Positions 42,003-55,800 of a DNA stretch of 64,000 bases are shown here, piece by piece; positions within the stretch are counted from its first letter, which is position 1; each line of letters begins with the position of its first letter. The DNA is taken from contig OZ218957.1 in NCBI GenBank assembly GCA_965112735.1, positions 3,038,001-3,102,000 of the forward strand, written 5' to 3'. Under the pieces are notes generated by a model. It saw only the letters and a program-made list of their open reading frames with translations, did no database searches and had not been told where the DNA came from. Origin of the DNA: Phaeosaccion multiseriatum (lineage: Eukaryota; Ochrophyta, other classes). Position numbers and translations under genes: made by a program.

Positions 42003-43428
42003 ATGAAGACTTCCGCTACCGCCCTCGCCCTGCTGGGCACCTTCGCTATGGCAGCTGCTGGCGAATCCCCTGAGTCTTCCAAGATGTCTGAAATGTCCTC
42101 GGTGAGTAGTAGAGTGGGTGGGTGAGTTCGGGGCAGTTGGGCCGGGTGTGAGTTCGGCCGGGGCAGCAGTAGTAGTCGATGGGGGTGGTGGAGGCGCGAG
42201 GCGGTCATCGGTGCTTCTCTCTCTCTCCCTCGCTGTTGCAATGAGCCCCCTCTGGCTGTTGATGCTGGTGATTGGAGTCTGCAGTACTAAAATTTCCTCT
42301 CGCTCGCCCCCCCCCTTGCTCCCTTCTGCGGCACCCAAACACGGACGACGGCACGACACGGCACGCACGCGATAGTACAACGACATCTCCTGCCCCAACA
42401 GTTGCCCGGATGGTTTGGTGGCCATGGGCAAGAAGTGCTCTGACCACAACGAGGTGAGCGAGTCGAGGAACTACGAGGCAGGGAGGGAGGGGCTGGGTGT
42501 ATGACCTGATGGATATGGCTCTCCCTCCATGCTTCTACTTGCTAACCCCGCCCCGCTGCTCTACTGCTCCTGCTCGACTCAGTGTGGCATTTTCGGGAAA
42601 GATCACTGCAACCTCACGATCAACCTGCCTACGTGCAAGGACGTCGACGGCGAGAACGACACGAAAGAGTACCAGGTCAAGGGCATGTGCATGAACTTGG
42701 ACGCCACAATGGAGGACGGATTGGCCTACAAGTGCGTGTATGATCACACCGTGGTGGTGTCGGTCTGCGCCGTGGACAACGACATGGACCTCCCCAGCGC
42801 GGACGCCGGCAACATGGACGGCAAGCGTGCGCTGCGCAGCGTGGGAGGCGATGGCGAGATTGTCGCCGGTGCTAATCGCCTCGTCACCATGGCGTCTTCG
42901 GCCGCCATCGAGAAGTATGGAGACCACTCGACCGTGTGCGCGGAGGGCTACGAGAGCGTCATCGACCATCAGACCAACGCCGTGGTGTGCAAGGGCGGCG
43001 CGAGCGCCGAGCGTCGCAGTCTCACAGACAAGACGCAGGACTCATGCCGGAGCACGTGCCCGAAGGGGCAATTCCCCACGAAGTGCGTTTGCCCGTGGCA
43101 GGAGTCGAAAACATCGCCCGAGACGTTCTGCATGGGGATTGTTCACGACAACAAGTTCGAAATCAAGAAAGCCTTCCCCGGATGGGAGAATGATAGCCCT
43201 AGCATTAACGTCTTGCTCGATGGCGATTACGCCAACGCAGAGGGGGAGAAGTGCACCGTGTACGGCACTACGAATCACTGCAAGGACAGTCTGGACTACG
43301 TTCACTCCTGCGATTGGAAGTGCAATCCGTACTCCATCGACTTGGACTGGCCCCATACTGAGCAAGATGGAGGGCTGTGCAAGCTCAAGGGCTTGAAGAA
43401 CGAGAAGGATGGTTCCTCTAAGGAGTAG
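42003..43428 (+). CDS. Secreted cysteine-rich protein, unknown function
   Basis: Three exons: 42003-42101, 42376-42453 and 42583-43428, both introns phase 0 with GTGAGT/GTGAGC donors; 340 residues. A signal peptide is visible at residues 1-19 (SATALALLGTFAMAAAG), with cleavage probably after AAA-G. The rest has about 20 cysteines in clusters (ISCPNSCPDG, CSDHNECGIFGKDHC; SCRSTCPKGQF, KCVCPW; HSCDWKCNP), likely all disulfide-bonded, plus N-glycosylation sequons (NLT, NDT). There is no membrane anchor or recognised catalytic motif. I infer a wall, mucilage or extracellular defence or adhesion protein, but the family is not identified. The acceptor at 42375 (GATAG) was chosen because the alternative CAACAG at 42402 breaks the frame. 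Confidence 0.8.
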
Positions 43429-43796
43429 TCTTCTACGAATGATGCATTCTTGCTTTCGTTCGGGCTTTGCTTTGCTGTGCTTTCTTCACTTTTTTCTCCA
43501 TTTCACTTTTATCTGTTGTTTTTTCTCATTATGATTGCCTCCAAGAAGTAAGGTACTTTGGTACTTTGGTATGTGTTAAGTGTCGGTGGGGAGGATGTGA
43601 TGCGTATAGTATTAATTCATAGTAGTAATATTTAAGCTCCAACCCTCAACGTCTTTTAAGCCTGTATCTGGGCAGCTCCCCTCGCCCCTCCGCCGCTCCA
43701 GCCAGCCCTTGCGAGGAGAGAAGCGTAGCCTAATCGCTAATGCCCTGTCGCCCCCCCCTGATGACGGCTGAATGCATCATCACGCACTCCTTCCTC
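43429..43796. other. 3' flank of the secreted-protein gene and satellite border
   Basis: T-rich 3' UTR (43440-43530), a small GGTACTTTGGTACTTTGGTA repeat (about 43551-43570), A/T-rich sequence, then CCCCTCC-rich DNA reaching the first satellite units at about 43797. No gene is seen. Confidence 0.5.
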
Positions 43797-46700
43797 ACGC
43801 ACTCACTCGTCATGCACTTACTCACTCACTCACTCACTCACTCACTCACTCACTCACTCACTCACTCACTCACTCACTCACTCACTCACTCACTCACTCA
43901 CTCACTCACTAACTCACTCACTCACTCACCTATGGACTCACTCACTCACTCACTCACTCTCTCACTCACTCACTCACTCCCTCACTCACTCACTCACTCA
44001 CTCACTCACTCACTCACCTATGGACTCACTCACTCACTCACTCACTCACTCTCTCACTCACTCACTCATTGACTCACTCATTGACTCACCCATTCACTGC
44101 TTCACTCACTCACTCGCTCACCCATTCACTCACCCTTTCAGTCACTCAGTCACTCAGTCAGTCAGTCAGTCACTCACTCACTCACTCAATCCCATACTCA
44201 CTCACTCACTCACTCACTCAATCACTCACTCACTCACTCGATCACTCACTCAGTCACTCAGTCACTCACTCACTCACTCACTCACTCACTCACTCACTCA
44301 CTCACTCACTCACTCACTCACTCACTCACTCACCATTTCACTCACTCACTCACTCCCTCACTCACTCACTCACTCACTCACTCACTCACTCACTCACTCA
44401 ATCACTCACTCACTCACTCACTCACTCACTCACTCACTCACTCACTCACTCACTCACGCACTCACTCACTCACTCACTCACTCACTCACTCACTCACTCA
44501 CTCACTCACTCACTCACTCACTCACTCACCCACTCACTCACTCACTCACTCACTCACTAACTCACTCACTCGCTCACCCATTCACTCACTCACTCACTCC
44601 CTCACTCACTCACTCAATCCCTTACTCACTCACTCACTCAATCACTCACTCACTCACTCACTCAATCACTCACTCAGTCACTCACTCACTCGCTCACTCG
44701 CTCACTCACGCACCCACTCACCCATTCACGGCTTCACTCACTCACTCACTCATCCATTCACTCAGCCTTTCACTCACTCACTCACTCACTCACTCACTCC
44801 CTCACTCACTCACTCACTCAGTCACTCCTTCACTCACTCACTCACTCACTCACTCACTCACTCACTCACTCACTCACTCACTCACTCACTCACTTACTCA
44901 CTCTCTCACTCACCCACTCACTCTCTCACTCACCCATTCACGGCGGCTTCACTCACTCACTCGCTCACCCATTCACTCACCCTTTCACTCCCTCAGTCAG
45001 TCAGTCAGTCACTCAATCTCGCACTCACTCACACACTCAATCCCTTAATCACTCCCTCACTCGCTCACTCACTCACTCACTCACTCACTCACTCACTCAC
45101 TCACTCACTCCCTCACTCACTCACTCACTCACTCACTCCCTCACCCACTCACTCACTCACTCACTCACTCACCCTTTCACTCACTCACTCACTCACTCAC
45201 TCACTCAATCACTCACTCACTCACTCACTCACTCACTCACTCACTCACTCACTCACTCACTCACTCACTCACTCACTCACTCACTCACTCACTCACTCAC
45301 TCACTCACTCACTCACTCCCTCACTCACTCACTCAATCACTCACACACTCAGTCAATCACTCACTCAGGCTCTCACTCACTCGTTCACTCGATCACTCAC
45401 GCACCCACTCACTCACTCACTCACTCACTCACTCACTCGCTAACCCATTCACTCACCCATTCCCTGCTTCACTCACTCACTCGCACACGCACTCGCTCAC
45501 TCACGCACTCACTGTCTCACTCACTGACTCACTCACTCACTCACTCCCTCACTCACTCACTCACTCACTCATTCACTCACTCACTCACTCACTCACTCAC
45601 TCACTCACTCACTCACTCACTCACTCACTCACTCACTCACTCACTCACTCACTCACTCACTCACTCACTCACTCACTCACTGACTCACCCACTCACTCAC
45701 TCACTCACTCACTCCCTCACTCACTCACTCACTCACTCACTCACTCACTCACTCACTCACTCACTCACTCACTCACTCACTCACTCACTCACTCACTCAC
45801 TCACTCACTCACTCACTCACTCACTCACTCACCCATTCCCTGCTTCACTCACTCACTCCTTCACTCACTCACTCACTCACTCACTCACTCACTCACTCAC
45901 TCACTCTCTCGCTCCCCCATTCACTCACCCACTCACTCTCTCACTCACCCATTCACGGCGGCTTCACTCACTCACTCGCTCCCCCATTCACTCACCCTTT
46001 CACTCACTCAGTCAGTCAGTCCGTCAGTCACTCACGCACTCACTCACACACTCAATCCCTTAATCACTCCCTCACTCGCTCACTCACTCACTCACTCACT
46101 CACTCACTCACTCACTCACTCACTCACTCACTCACTCACCCACTCACTCACTCACTCACTCACTCACTCACTCACTCACTCACTCACTCACTCACTCACT
46201 CACTCAATCACTCACTCACTCACTCACTCACTCACTCACTCACTCCCTCACCCACTCACTCACTCACTCACTCACTCACTCACTCACTCACTCACTCACT
46301 CACTCACTCACTCACTCACTCACTCACTCACTCACTCACTCACTCACTCACTCACTCACTCACTCACTCACTCACTCACTCACTCACTCACTCACTCACT
46401 CACTCAATCACTCACTCACTCACTCACTCACTCACTCACTCTCTCACTCACTCACTCACTCACTCACTCACTCACTCACTCACTCACTCACTCACTCACT
46501 CACTCACTCACTCACTCACTCACTCACTCAATCCCTCACTCACTCACTCAATCACTCACACACTAAGTCAATCACTCACTCAGGCTCTCACTCACTCGCT
46601 CACTCGATCACTCACGCACCCACTCACTCACTCACTCACTCACTCACTCACTCGCTCACCCATTCACTCACCCATTCCCTGCTTCACTCACTCACTCGCA

Positions 46701-49190
46701 CACGCACTCGCTCACTCACTCACTCACTGTCTCACTCACTGACTCACTCACTGACTCACTCCCTCACTCACTCACTCACTCACTCACTCACTCACTCACT
46801 CACTCACTCACTCACTCACTCACTCACTCACTCACTCACTCACTCACTCACTCACTCACTCACTCACTCACTCACTCACTCACTCACTCACTCACTCACT
46901 CACTCACTCACTCACTCACTCACTCACTCACTCACTCACTCACTCACTCACTCACTCACTCACTCACTCACTCACTCACTCACTCACTCACTCACTCACT
47001 CACTCACTCACTCACTCACTCACTCACTCACTCACTCACTCACTCACTCACTCCCTCACTCACTCACTCACGTCAGCTCACTCACTCACTCACTCACTCA
47101 TTCACTCACTTTCACTCACTCACTCACTCACTTCACTCACTCACTCACTCACACTCACTCACTCACTCACTCACTTCACTCACTCACTCACTCACTCATT
47201 CACTCACTCACTCACTCACTCACTCACTCACTCACTCACTCACACTCACTCACTCACTCACTCACTCACTCACTCACTCACTCACTCACTCACTCACTCA
47301 CTCACTCACTCACTCACTCACTCACTCACTCACTCACTCACTCACTCACTCACTCACTCACTCACTCACTCACTCACTCACTCACTCACTCACTCACTCA
47401 CTCACTCACTCACTCACTCACTCACTCACTCACTCACTCACTCACTCACTCACTCACTCACTCACTCACTCACTCACTCACTCACTCACTCACTCACTCA
47501 CTCACTCACTCACTCACTCACTCACTCACTCACTCACTCACTCACTCACTCACTCACTCACTCACTCACTCACTCACTCACTCACTCACTCACTCACTCA
47601 CTCACTCACTCACTCACTCACTCACTCACTCACTCACTCACTCCATTCACTCACTCACTCACTCACTCACTCACTCACTCACTCACTCACTCACTCACTC
47701 ACTCACTCACTCACTCACTCACTCACTCACTCACTCACTCACTCACTCACTCACTCACTCACTCACTCACTCACTCACTCACTCACTCACTCACTCACTC
47801 ACTCACTCACTCACTCACTCACTCACTCACTCACTCACTCACTCACTCACTCACTCACTCACTCACTCACTCACTCACTCACTCACTCACTCACTCACTC
47901 ACTCACTCACTCACTCACTCACTCACTCACTCACTCACTCACTCACTCACTCACTCACTCACTCACTCACTCACTCACTCACTCACTCACTCACTCACTC
48001 ACTCACTCACTCACTCACTCACTCACTCACTCACTCACGCACTCACTCACTCACTCACTCACTCACTCACTCACTCACTCACTCACTCACTCACTCACTC
48101 ACTCACTCACTCACTCACTCACTCAATCCCTCAATCACGCAGTCACTCACTCACTCACTCACTCACTCAACCTTTCACTCACTCAGTCACTCACTCAGTC
48201 ACTCACTCACTCTCTCACTCGCTCACTCACTCACCTCTCTCACATAATCACTCACTCACTCACTCCCTCACGGACATAATCACTCACTCACTCACTCACT
48301 CACTCACTCACTCACTCACTCACTCACTCACTCACTCACTCACTCACTCACTCAGTCACTCACTCACTCACTCACTCACTCACCCTTTCACTCACTCACT
48401 CACTCACTCACTCACTCACTCACTCACTCACTCACTCACTCACTCACTCACTCACTCACTCACTCACTCACTCACTCACTCACTCACTCACTCACTCACT
48501 CACTCACTCACTCACTCACTCACTCACTCACTCACTCACTCACTCACTCACTCACTCACTCACTCACTCACTCACTCACTCACTCACTCACTCACTCACT
48601 CACTCACTCACGCACTCACTCACTCACGCACTCACTCACTCACTCACTCACTCACTCACTCACTCACTCACTCCCTCACTCACTCATTCACTCACTCACT
48701 CACTCACTCACTCAATCCCTCAATCACGCAGTCACTCACTCACTCACTCACTCACTCAACCTTTCACTCACTCAGTCAGTCAGTCACTCACTCACTCTCT
48801 CACTCGCTCACTCACTACCTCTCTCACATAATCACTCACTCACTCACTCCCTCACGGACATAATCACTCACTCACTCACTCTCTCACTCACTCACTCACT
48901 CACTCACTCGCTCACCCATTCACTCACCCTTTCACTCACTCAGTCATTCACTCGCTCACCCATTCACTCACCCTTTCACTCAGTCACTCAGTCACTCACT
49001 CACTCACTCACTCACTCACTCACTCACTCACTCACTCACTCACTCACTCACTCACTCACTCACTCACTCACTCACTCACTCACTCACTCACTCACTCACT
49101 TACTCACTCACTCACATAATCACTGAGTTACTTACTTACTCATTCACTTACTCCCTAACTTACTCACTCACTTATTCCCTATCTTCTCAC
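43797..49190. repeat. Left satellite arm, (ACTC)n with higher-order structure
   Basis: About 5.4 kb of CACT/ACTC tetramers with variant words (CCATTCACTCACCCTTTCAC, AGTCAGTCAGTC, ACGGCGGCTTCAC, CTTAATCACTCCC). Some blocks recur: the ACGGCGGCTTCAC block at about 44940 and 45953; a GCACACGCACTCGCTCAC block at about 45480 and 46700; a TCACATAATCACTCAC/CACGGACATAATC block at about 48240 and 48830. The open frame through it encodes only (Thr-His-Ser-Leu)n and is not a gene. Confidence 0.97.
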
Positions 49191-49328
49191 TTCATACACG
49201 CACTCACGCTCTTGAGCCCGCCTACACCCCTGGCTCCTTTCTCACAAACGCCCCACCCACTCCCTCACTCACTCGCTCACTCACTCCCTTCCTGCCTCGA
49301 GAGAACGAGGAAGATAAGGAGGAGAATG
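49191..49328. other. Left inner edge of the satellite palindrome
   Basis: Mostly non-tetrameric DNA (TTCATACACGCACTC, CTTTCTCACAAACGCCCC). Its reverse complement resembles 49800-49880, showing that the two satellite arms are inverted relatives around the (GGA)n centre. Confidence 0.7.
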
Positions 49329-49676
49329 TGGAGGAGGAGGAGGAGGAGGAGGAGGAGGAGGAGGAGGAGGAGGAGGAGGAGGAGGAGGAGGAGGAGGAGG
49401 AGGAGGAGGAGGAGGAGGAGGAGGAGGAGAAGGAGGAGGAGGAGGAGGAGGAGGAGGAGGAGAAGGAGGAGGAGAAGGAGGAGGAGGAGGAGGAGGAGGA
49501 GGAGGATGAGGAGGAGGAGGAGGAGGAGGAGGAGGAGGAGGAGGAGGAGGAGGAGGAGGAGGAGGAGGAGGAGGAGGAGGAGGAGGAGGAGGAGGAGGAG
49601 GAGGAGGAGGAGGAGGAGGAGGAGGAGGAGGAGGAGGAGGAGGAGGAGGAGGAGGAGGAGGAGCGGGAGGCGGAGG
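49329..49676. repeat. (GGA)n trinucleotide array, ~350 bp
   Basis: About 115 GGA triplets with a few AAG, GAT and GCG interruptions; all purine on this strand. Open frames give poly-Glu, poly-Arg or, on the other strand, poly-Ser/poly-Pro and are not considered genes. Confidence 0.97.
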
Positions 49677-49880
49677 GGTAGATGCCGCTTTCCTCGGCAT
49701 TCGTTTCCATCTCCTTCCTTTCACCTTCCTGCTGCTCCTTCTCGTCGTCGTCCGAGGAAGTGGGTGAGTGAGTGAGTGAATGGGTGAGTGAGTGAGTCAG
49801 TGAGAGGGACGTTTGTGAGAAACGGGCCAGGGAGTTTAGTCGGACTCGAGTGCTTGAGTGAGTGTATGAAGTTAGTGAGT
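49677..49880. other. Right inner edge of the satellite palindrome
   Basis: Unique DNA (49677-49764, including CTCGTCGTCGTCC), then the first GTGA units, then an inverted, diverged copy of the left inner edge (ACGTTTGTGAGAAACGGGCC, GTGTATGAAGTTAG). Confidence 0.7.
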
Positions 49881-52800
49881 GATTTTGTGAGGGAATTGAG
49901 TGAGTGAATGAGTGAGTGAGTGAGTGAGTGCGTGAATGAGTGAATGAGTGAGTGAGTGAGTATGTGAGTGAGTGGGTGAGTGAGTGAGTGAATCAGTGAG
50001 TGGGTGAGCGAGTGAGTGATTGATTGAGTGAGTGAGTGAGTGACTGACTGACTGACTGACTGAGTGAGTGAAAGGGTGAGTGAGTGAGTGAGTGAGTGAG
50101 TGAGTGAGTGCGTGAGTGAGTGAGTGAGTGAGTGAGTGAGTGAGTGAGGGAGTCATTAAGGGATTGAGTGTGTGAGTGAGTGCGTGAGTGAGTGACTGAC
50201 TGACTGACTGAGTGAGTGAAAGGGTGAGTGAATGGGTGAGCGAGTGAGTGAGTGAAGCACCCGTGAATGGGTGAGTGAGCGAGTGAGTGGGTGAGTGAGA
50301 GCGTGAGTGAGTGAGTGAGTGAGTGAGTGAGTGAGTGAGTGAGTGAGTGAAATGCTGAGTGAGTGAGTGAGTGAGTGAGTGAGTGAGTGAGTGAGTGAGT
50401 GAAGGAGTGAGTGATTGATTGATTGAGTGAGTGAGTGAGTGAGTGAGGGATTGAGTGAGTGAGTGAGTGAGTGAGTTAGAGAGTGAGTGAGTGAGGGAGT
50501 GAGTGAGTGAGTGAGTGAGTGAGTCAGTGAGGGAGTGAGTGAGTGAGTGAGTGAGAGAAGGGGTAAGTGAATGGGTGAGCGAGTGAGTGAGTGAAGCAGT
50601 GAATGGGTGAGTGCGTGAGTGAGTGAGTGAGTGAGTGAATGGATAAGTGAGTGAGTGAGTGAGTGAGTGAGTGAGTGAGTGGGTGAGTGAGTGAGTGAGT
50701 GAGTGAGTGAGTGAGTGAGTGAGTGAGTGAGTGAGTGAGTGAGTGAGTGAGTGAGTGAGTGAGTGAGTGAGTGAGTGAGTCAGTGAGTGAGTGAGTGAGT
50801 GAGTGAGTGAGTGAGTGAGTGAGTGAGTGAGTGAGTGAGTGAGTGAGTGACTGAGTGAGTGAGTGAGTGAGTGAGTGAGTGGGTGAGTCAGTGAGTGAGT
50901 GAGTGAGTGAGTGAGTGGGTGAGTGAGTGAGTGAGTGAGTGAGTGAGTGAGTGAGTGAATGAGTGAGTGAGTGAGTGAGTGAGTGAGTGAGTGAGTGAGT
51001 GAGTGAGTGAGTGACTGAGTGAGTGAGTGAGTGAGTGAGTGAGTGGGTGAGTCAGTGAGCGAGTGAGTGAGTGAGTGGGTGAGTGAGTGAGTGAGTGAGT
51101 GAGTGAGTGAGTGAGTGAATGGATGTGAGTGAGTGAGTGAGTGAGTGAGTGAGTGAGTGAGGGAGTGAGTGGGTGAGTGAGTGAGTGAGGGAGGGAGTGA
51201 GTGAGTGAGTGAGTGAGTGAGTGAGTGAGTGAGTGAGTGAGTGAGTGAGTGAGTGAGTGAGTGAGTGAGTGAGTGAGTGAGTGAGTGAGTGAGTGATTGA
51301 GTGAGTGAGTGATTGAGTGAGTGAGTGAGTAAGGGATTGAGTGAGTGAGTGAGTGAGTGAGTGGGTGAGTGAGTGAGTGAGTGAGTGAGTGAGTGAGTGA
51401 GTGAGTGAGTGAGTGAATGGATGAGTGAGTGAGTGAATGAGTGAGTGAGTGAGTGAGTGAGTGAGGGAGGGAGTGAGTGGGTGAGTGAGTGAGTGAGTGA
51501 GTGAGTGAGTGAGGGAGTGAGTGAGTGAGTGAGTGAGTGAGTGAGTGAGTGAGTGAGTGAGTGAGTGAGTGAGTGATTGAGTGAGTGAGTGAGTGAGTGA
51601 GTGAGTGAGTGAGTGAGTGAAATGGTGAGTGAGTGAGTGAGTGAGTGAGTGACTGACTGACTGACTGACTGAGTGAGTGAAAGGTTGAGTGAGTGAGTGA
51701 GTGAGTGAGTGAGTGAGTGAGTGAGTGATTGAGTGAGTGAGTGATTGAGTGAGTGAGTGAGTAAGGGATTGAATGAGTGAGTGAGTGAGTGAGTGACTGA
51801 CTGACTGAGTGACTGAAAGGGTGAGTGAATGGGTGAGCGAGCGAGTGAGTGAAGCAGTGAATGGGTGAGTGCGTGAGTGAGTGAGTGAGTGAGTGAATGG
51901 ATAAGTGAGTGAGTGAGTGAGTGAGTGAGTGAGTGAGTGAGTGAGTGAGTGGGTGAGTGAGTGAGTGAGTGAGTGAGTGAGTGAGTGAGTGAGTGAGTGA
52001 GTGAGTGTGTGAGTGAGTGAGTGAGTGAGTGAGTGAGTTAGAGAGTAAGTGAGTGAGGGAGTGAGTGAGTGAGTGAGTGAGTGAGTGAGTGAGTGAGTGA
52101 GTGAGTGAGTGAGTGAGTGAGTGAGCGAGTGAGGGAGTGATTAAGGGATTGAGTGTGTGAGTGAGTGCGTGAGTGACTGACGGACTGACTGACTGAGTTA
52201 GTGAAAGGGTGAGTGAATGGGGGAGCGAGTGAGTGAGTGAAGCCGCCGTGAATGGGTGAGTGAGAGAGTGAGTGGGTGAGTGAATGGGGGAGCGAGAGAG
52301 TGAGTGAGTGAGTGAGTGAGTGAGTGAGTGAGTGAAGGAGTGAGTGAGTGAAGCAGGGAATGGGTGAGTGAGTGAGTGAGTGAGTGAGTGAGTGAGTGAG
52401 TGAGTGAGTGAGTGAGTGAGTGAGTGAGTGAGTGAGTGAGTGGGTGAGTCAGTGAGTGAGTGAGTGAGTGAGTGGGTGAGTGAGTGAGTGAGTGAGTGAG
52501 TGAGTGAGTGAGTGAATGAGTGAGTGAGTGAGTGAGTGAGTGAGTGAGTGAGTGAGTGAGTGAGTGACTGAGTGAGTGAGTGAGTGAGTGAGTGAGTGGG
52601 TGAGTCAGTGAGCGAGTGAGTGAGTGAGTGGGTGAGTGAGTGAGTGAGTGAGTGAGTGAGTGAGTGAGTGAATGGATGTGTGAGTGAGTGAGTGAGTGAG
52701 TGAGTGAGTGAGTGAGTGAGTGAGGGAGTGAGTGGGTGAGTGAGTGAGTGAGGGAGTGAGTGAGTGAGTAAGTGAGTGAGTGAGTGAGTGAGTGAGTGAG

Positions 52801-55800
52801 TGAGTGAGTGAGTGATTGAGTGAGTGAGTGATTGAGTGAGTGAGTGAGTTAGAGAGTAAGTGAGTGAGGGAGTGAGTGAGTGAGTGAGTGAGTGAGTGAG
52901 TGAGTGAGTGAGTGAGTGAGTGAGCGAGTGAGGGAGTGATTAAGGGATTGAGTGTGTGAGTGAGTGCGTGAGTGACTGACGGACTGACTGACTGAGTGAG
53001 TGAAAGGGTGAGTGAATGGGGGAGCGAGTGAGTGAGTGAAGCCGCCGTGAATGGGTGAGTGAGAGAGTGAGTGGGTGAGTGAGTGAGTGAGTGATTGAGT
53101 GAGTGAGTGATTGAGTGAGTGAGTGAGTAAGGGATTGAATGAGTGAGTGAGTGAGTGAGTGACTGACTGACTGAGTGACTGAAAGGGTGAGTGAATGGGT
53201 GAGCGAGCGAGTGAGTGAAGCAGTGAATGGGTGAGTGCGTGAGTGAGTGAGTGAGTGAATGAATGGATAAGTGAGTGAGTGAGTGAGTGAGTGAGTGAGT
53301 GAGTGAGTGAGTGGGTGAGTGAGTGAGTGAGTGAGTGAGTGAGTGAGTGAGTGAGTGAGTGAGTGAATGGATGAGTGAGTGAGTGAGTGAGTGAGTGAGT
53401 GAGTGAGTGAGTGAGTGAGGGAGGGAGTGAGTGGGTGAGTGAGTGAGTGAGTGAGTGAGTGAGTGAGTGAGGGAGTGAGTGAGTGAGTGAGTGAGTGAGT
53501 GAGTGAGTGAGTGAGTGAGTGATTGAGTGAGTGAGTGAGTGAGTGAGTGAGTGAGTGAGTGAGTGAGTGAGTGAGTGAAATGGTGAGTGAGTGAGTGAGT
53601 GAGTGAGTGAGTGACTGACTGACTGACTGAGTGAGTGAAAGGTTGAGTGAGTGAGTGAGTGAGTGAGTGAGTGAGTGAGTGAGTGAGTGAGTGAGTGATT
53701 GAGTGAGTGAGTGATTGAGTGAGTGAGTGAGTAAGGGATTGAATGAGTGAGTGAGTGAGTGAGTGACTGACTGACTGAGTGACTGAAAGGGTGAGTGAAT
53801 GGGTGAGCGAGCGAGTGAGTGAAGCAGTGAATGGGTGAGTGCGTGAGTGAGTGAGTGAGTGAGTGAATGGATAAGTGAGTGAGTGAGTGAGTGAGTGAGT
53901 GAGTGAGTGAGTGAGTGGGTGAGTGAGTGAGTGAGTGAGTGAGTGAGTGAGTGAGTGAGTGAGTGAGTGAGTGAGTGAGTGAGTTAGAGAGTAAGTGAGT
54001 GAGGGAGTGAGTGAGTGAGTGAGTGAGTGAGTGAGTGAGTGAGTGAGTGAGTGAGTGAGCGAGTGAGGGAGTGATTAAGGGATTGAGTGTGTGAGTGAGT
54101 GCGTGAGTGACTGACGGACTGACTGACTGAGTGAGTGAAAGGGTGAGTGAATGGGGGAGCGAGTGAGTGAGTGAAGCCGCCGTGAATGGGTGAGTGAGAG
54201 AGTGAGTGGGTGAGTGAATGGGGGAGCGAGAGAGTGAGTGAGTGAGTGAGTGAGTGAGTGAGTGAGTGAGTGAATGAGTGAGTGAGTGAAGCAGGGAATG
54301 GGTGAGTGAGTGAGTGAGTGAGTGAGTGAGTGAGTGAGTGAGTGAGTGAGTGAGTGAGTGAGTGAGTGAGTGAGTGAGTGAGTGGGTGAGTCAGTGAGTG
54401 AGTGAGTGAGTGAGTGGGTGAGTGAGTGAGTGAGTGAGTGAGTGAGTGAGTGAATGAGTGAGTGAGTGAGTGAGTGAGTGAGTGAGTGAGTGAGTGAGTG
54501 AGTGAGTGACTGAGTGAGTGAGTGAGTGAGTGAGTGAGTGGGTGAGTCAGTGAGCGAGTGAGTGAGTGAGTGGGTGAGTGAGTGAGTGAGTGAGTGAGTG
54601 AGTGAGTGAGTGAATGGATGAGTGAGTGAGTGAGTGAGTGAGTGAGTGAGTGAGTGAGTGAGTGAGTGAGTGAGGGAGTGAGTGGGTGAGTGAGTGAGTG
54701 AGGGAGTGAGTGAGTGAGTGAGTGAGTGAGTGAGTGAGTGAGTGAGTGAGTGAAAGAGTGAGTGATTGAGTGAGTGAGTGATTGAGTGAGTGAGTGAGTA
54801 AGGGATTGAGTGAGTGAGTGAGTGAGTGAGTGGGTGAGTGAGTGAGTGAGTGAGTGAGTGAGTGAGTGAGTGAGTGAGTGAGTGAGTGAATGGATGAGTG
54901 AGTGAGTGAGTGAGTGAGTGAGTGAGTGAGTGAGTGAGGGAGTGAGTGGGTGAGTGAGTGATTGAGTGAGTGAGTGAGTGAGTGAGTGAGTGAGTGAGTG
55001 AGCGAGTGAGGGAGTGATTAAGGGATTGAGTGTGTGAGTGAGTGCGTGAGTGACTGACGGACTGACTGACTGAGTGAGTGAAAGGGTGAGTGAATGGGGG
55101 AGCGAGTGAGTGAGTGAAGCCGCCGTGAATGGGTGAGTGAGAGAGTGAGTGGGTGAGTGAGTGAGTGAGTGATTGAGTGAGTGAGTGATTGAGTGAGTGA
55201 GTGAGTAAGGGATTGAATGAGTGAGTGAGTGAGTGAGTGACTGACTGACTGAGTGACTGAAAGGGTGAGTGAATGGGGGAGCGAGAGAGTGAGTGAGTGA
55301 GTGAGTGAGTGAGTGAGTGAGTGAAGGAGTGAGTGAGTGAAGCAGGGAATGGGTGAGTGAGTGAGTGAGTGAGTGAGTGAGTGAGTGAGTGAGTGAGTGA
55401 GTGAGTGAGTGAGTGAGTGAGTGAGTGGGTGAGTCAGTGAGTGAGTGAGTGAGTGAGTGGGTGAGTGAGTGAGTGAGTGAGTGAGTGAGTGAGTGAGTGA
55501 ATGAGTGAGTGAGTGAGTGAGTGAGTGAGTGAGTGAGTGAGTGAGTGAGTGAGTGAGTGAGTGAGTGAGTGAGTGAGTGAGTGGGTGAGTGAGTGAGTGA
55601 GTGAGTGAGTGAGTGGGTGAGTGAGTGAGTGAGTGAGTGAGTGAGTGAGTGAGTGAATGGATGTGTGAGTGAGTGAGTGAGTGAGTGAGTGAGTGAGTGA
55701 GTGAGTGAGGGAGTGAGTGGGTGAGTGAGTGAGTGAGTGAGTGAGTGAGTGAGTGAGTGAGTGAGTGAGTGAGTGAGTGAGTGAGTGAGTGAGTGAGTGA

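Noticed and set aside
41566-42006. Separate small gene starting MEQYGSFDLSEARQ
   Set aside because: Good start context but no recognisable family, uncertain splice continuation and overlap with the next start codon; noted only as a possible upstream exon.
43740-45048. Long open frames reading (Thr-His-Ser-Leu)n
   Set aside because: They are the only possible translation of a stop-free tetranucleotide repeat; the same holds for the minus-strand frames between 49.8 and 63.7 kb.
49212-49775. Poly-Arg, poly-Glu, poly-Ser and poly-Pro open frames over the GGA array
   Set aside because: All are translations of one trinucleotide repeat; no non-repeat protein sequence flanks them.
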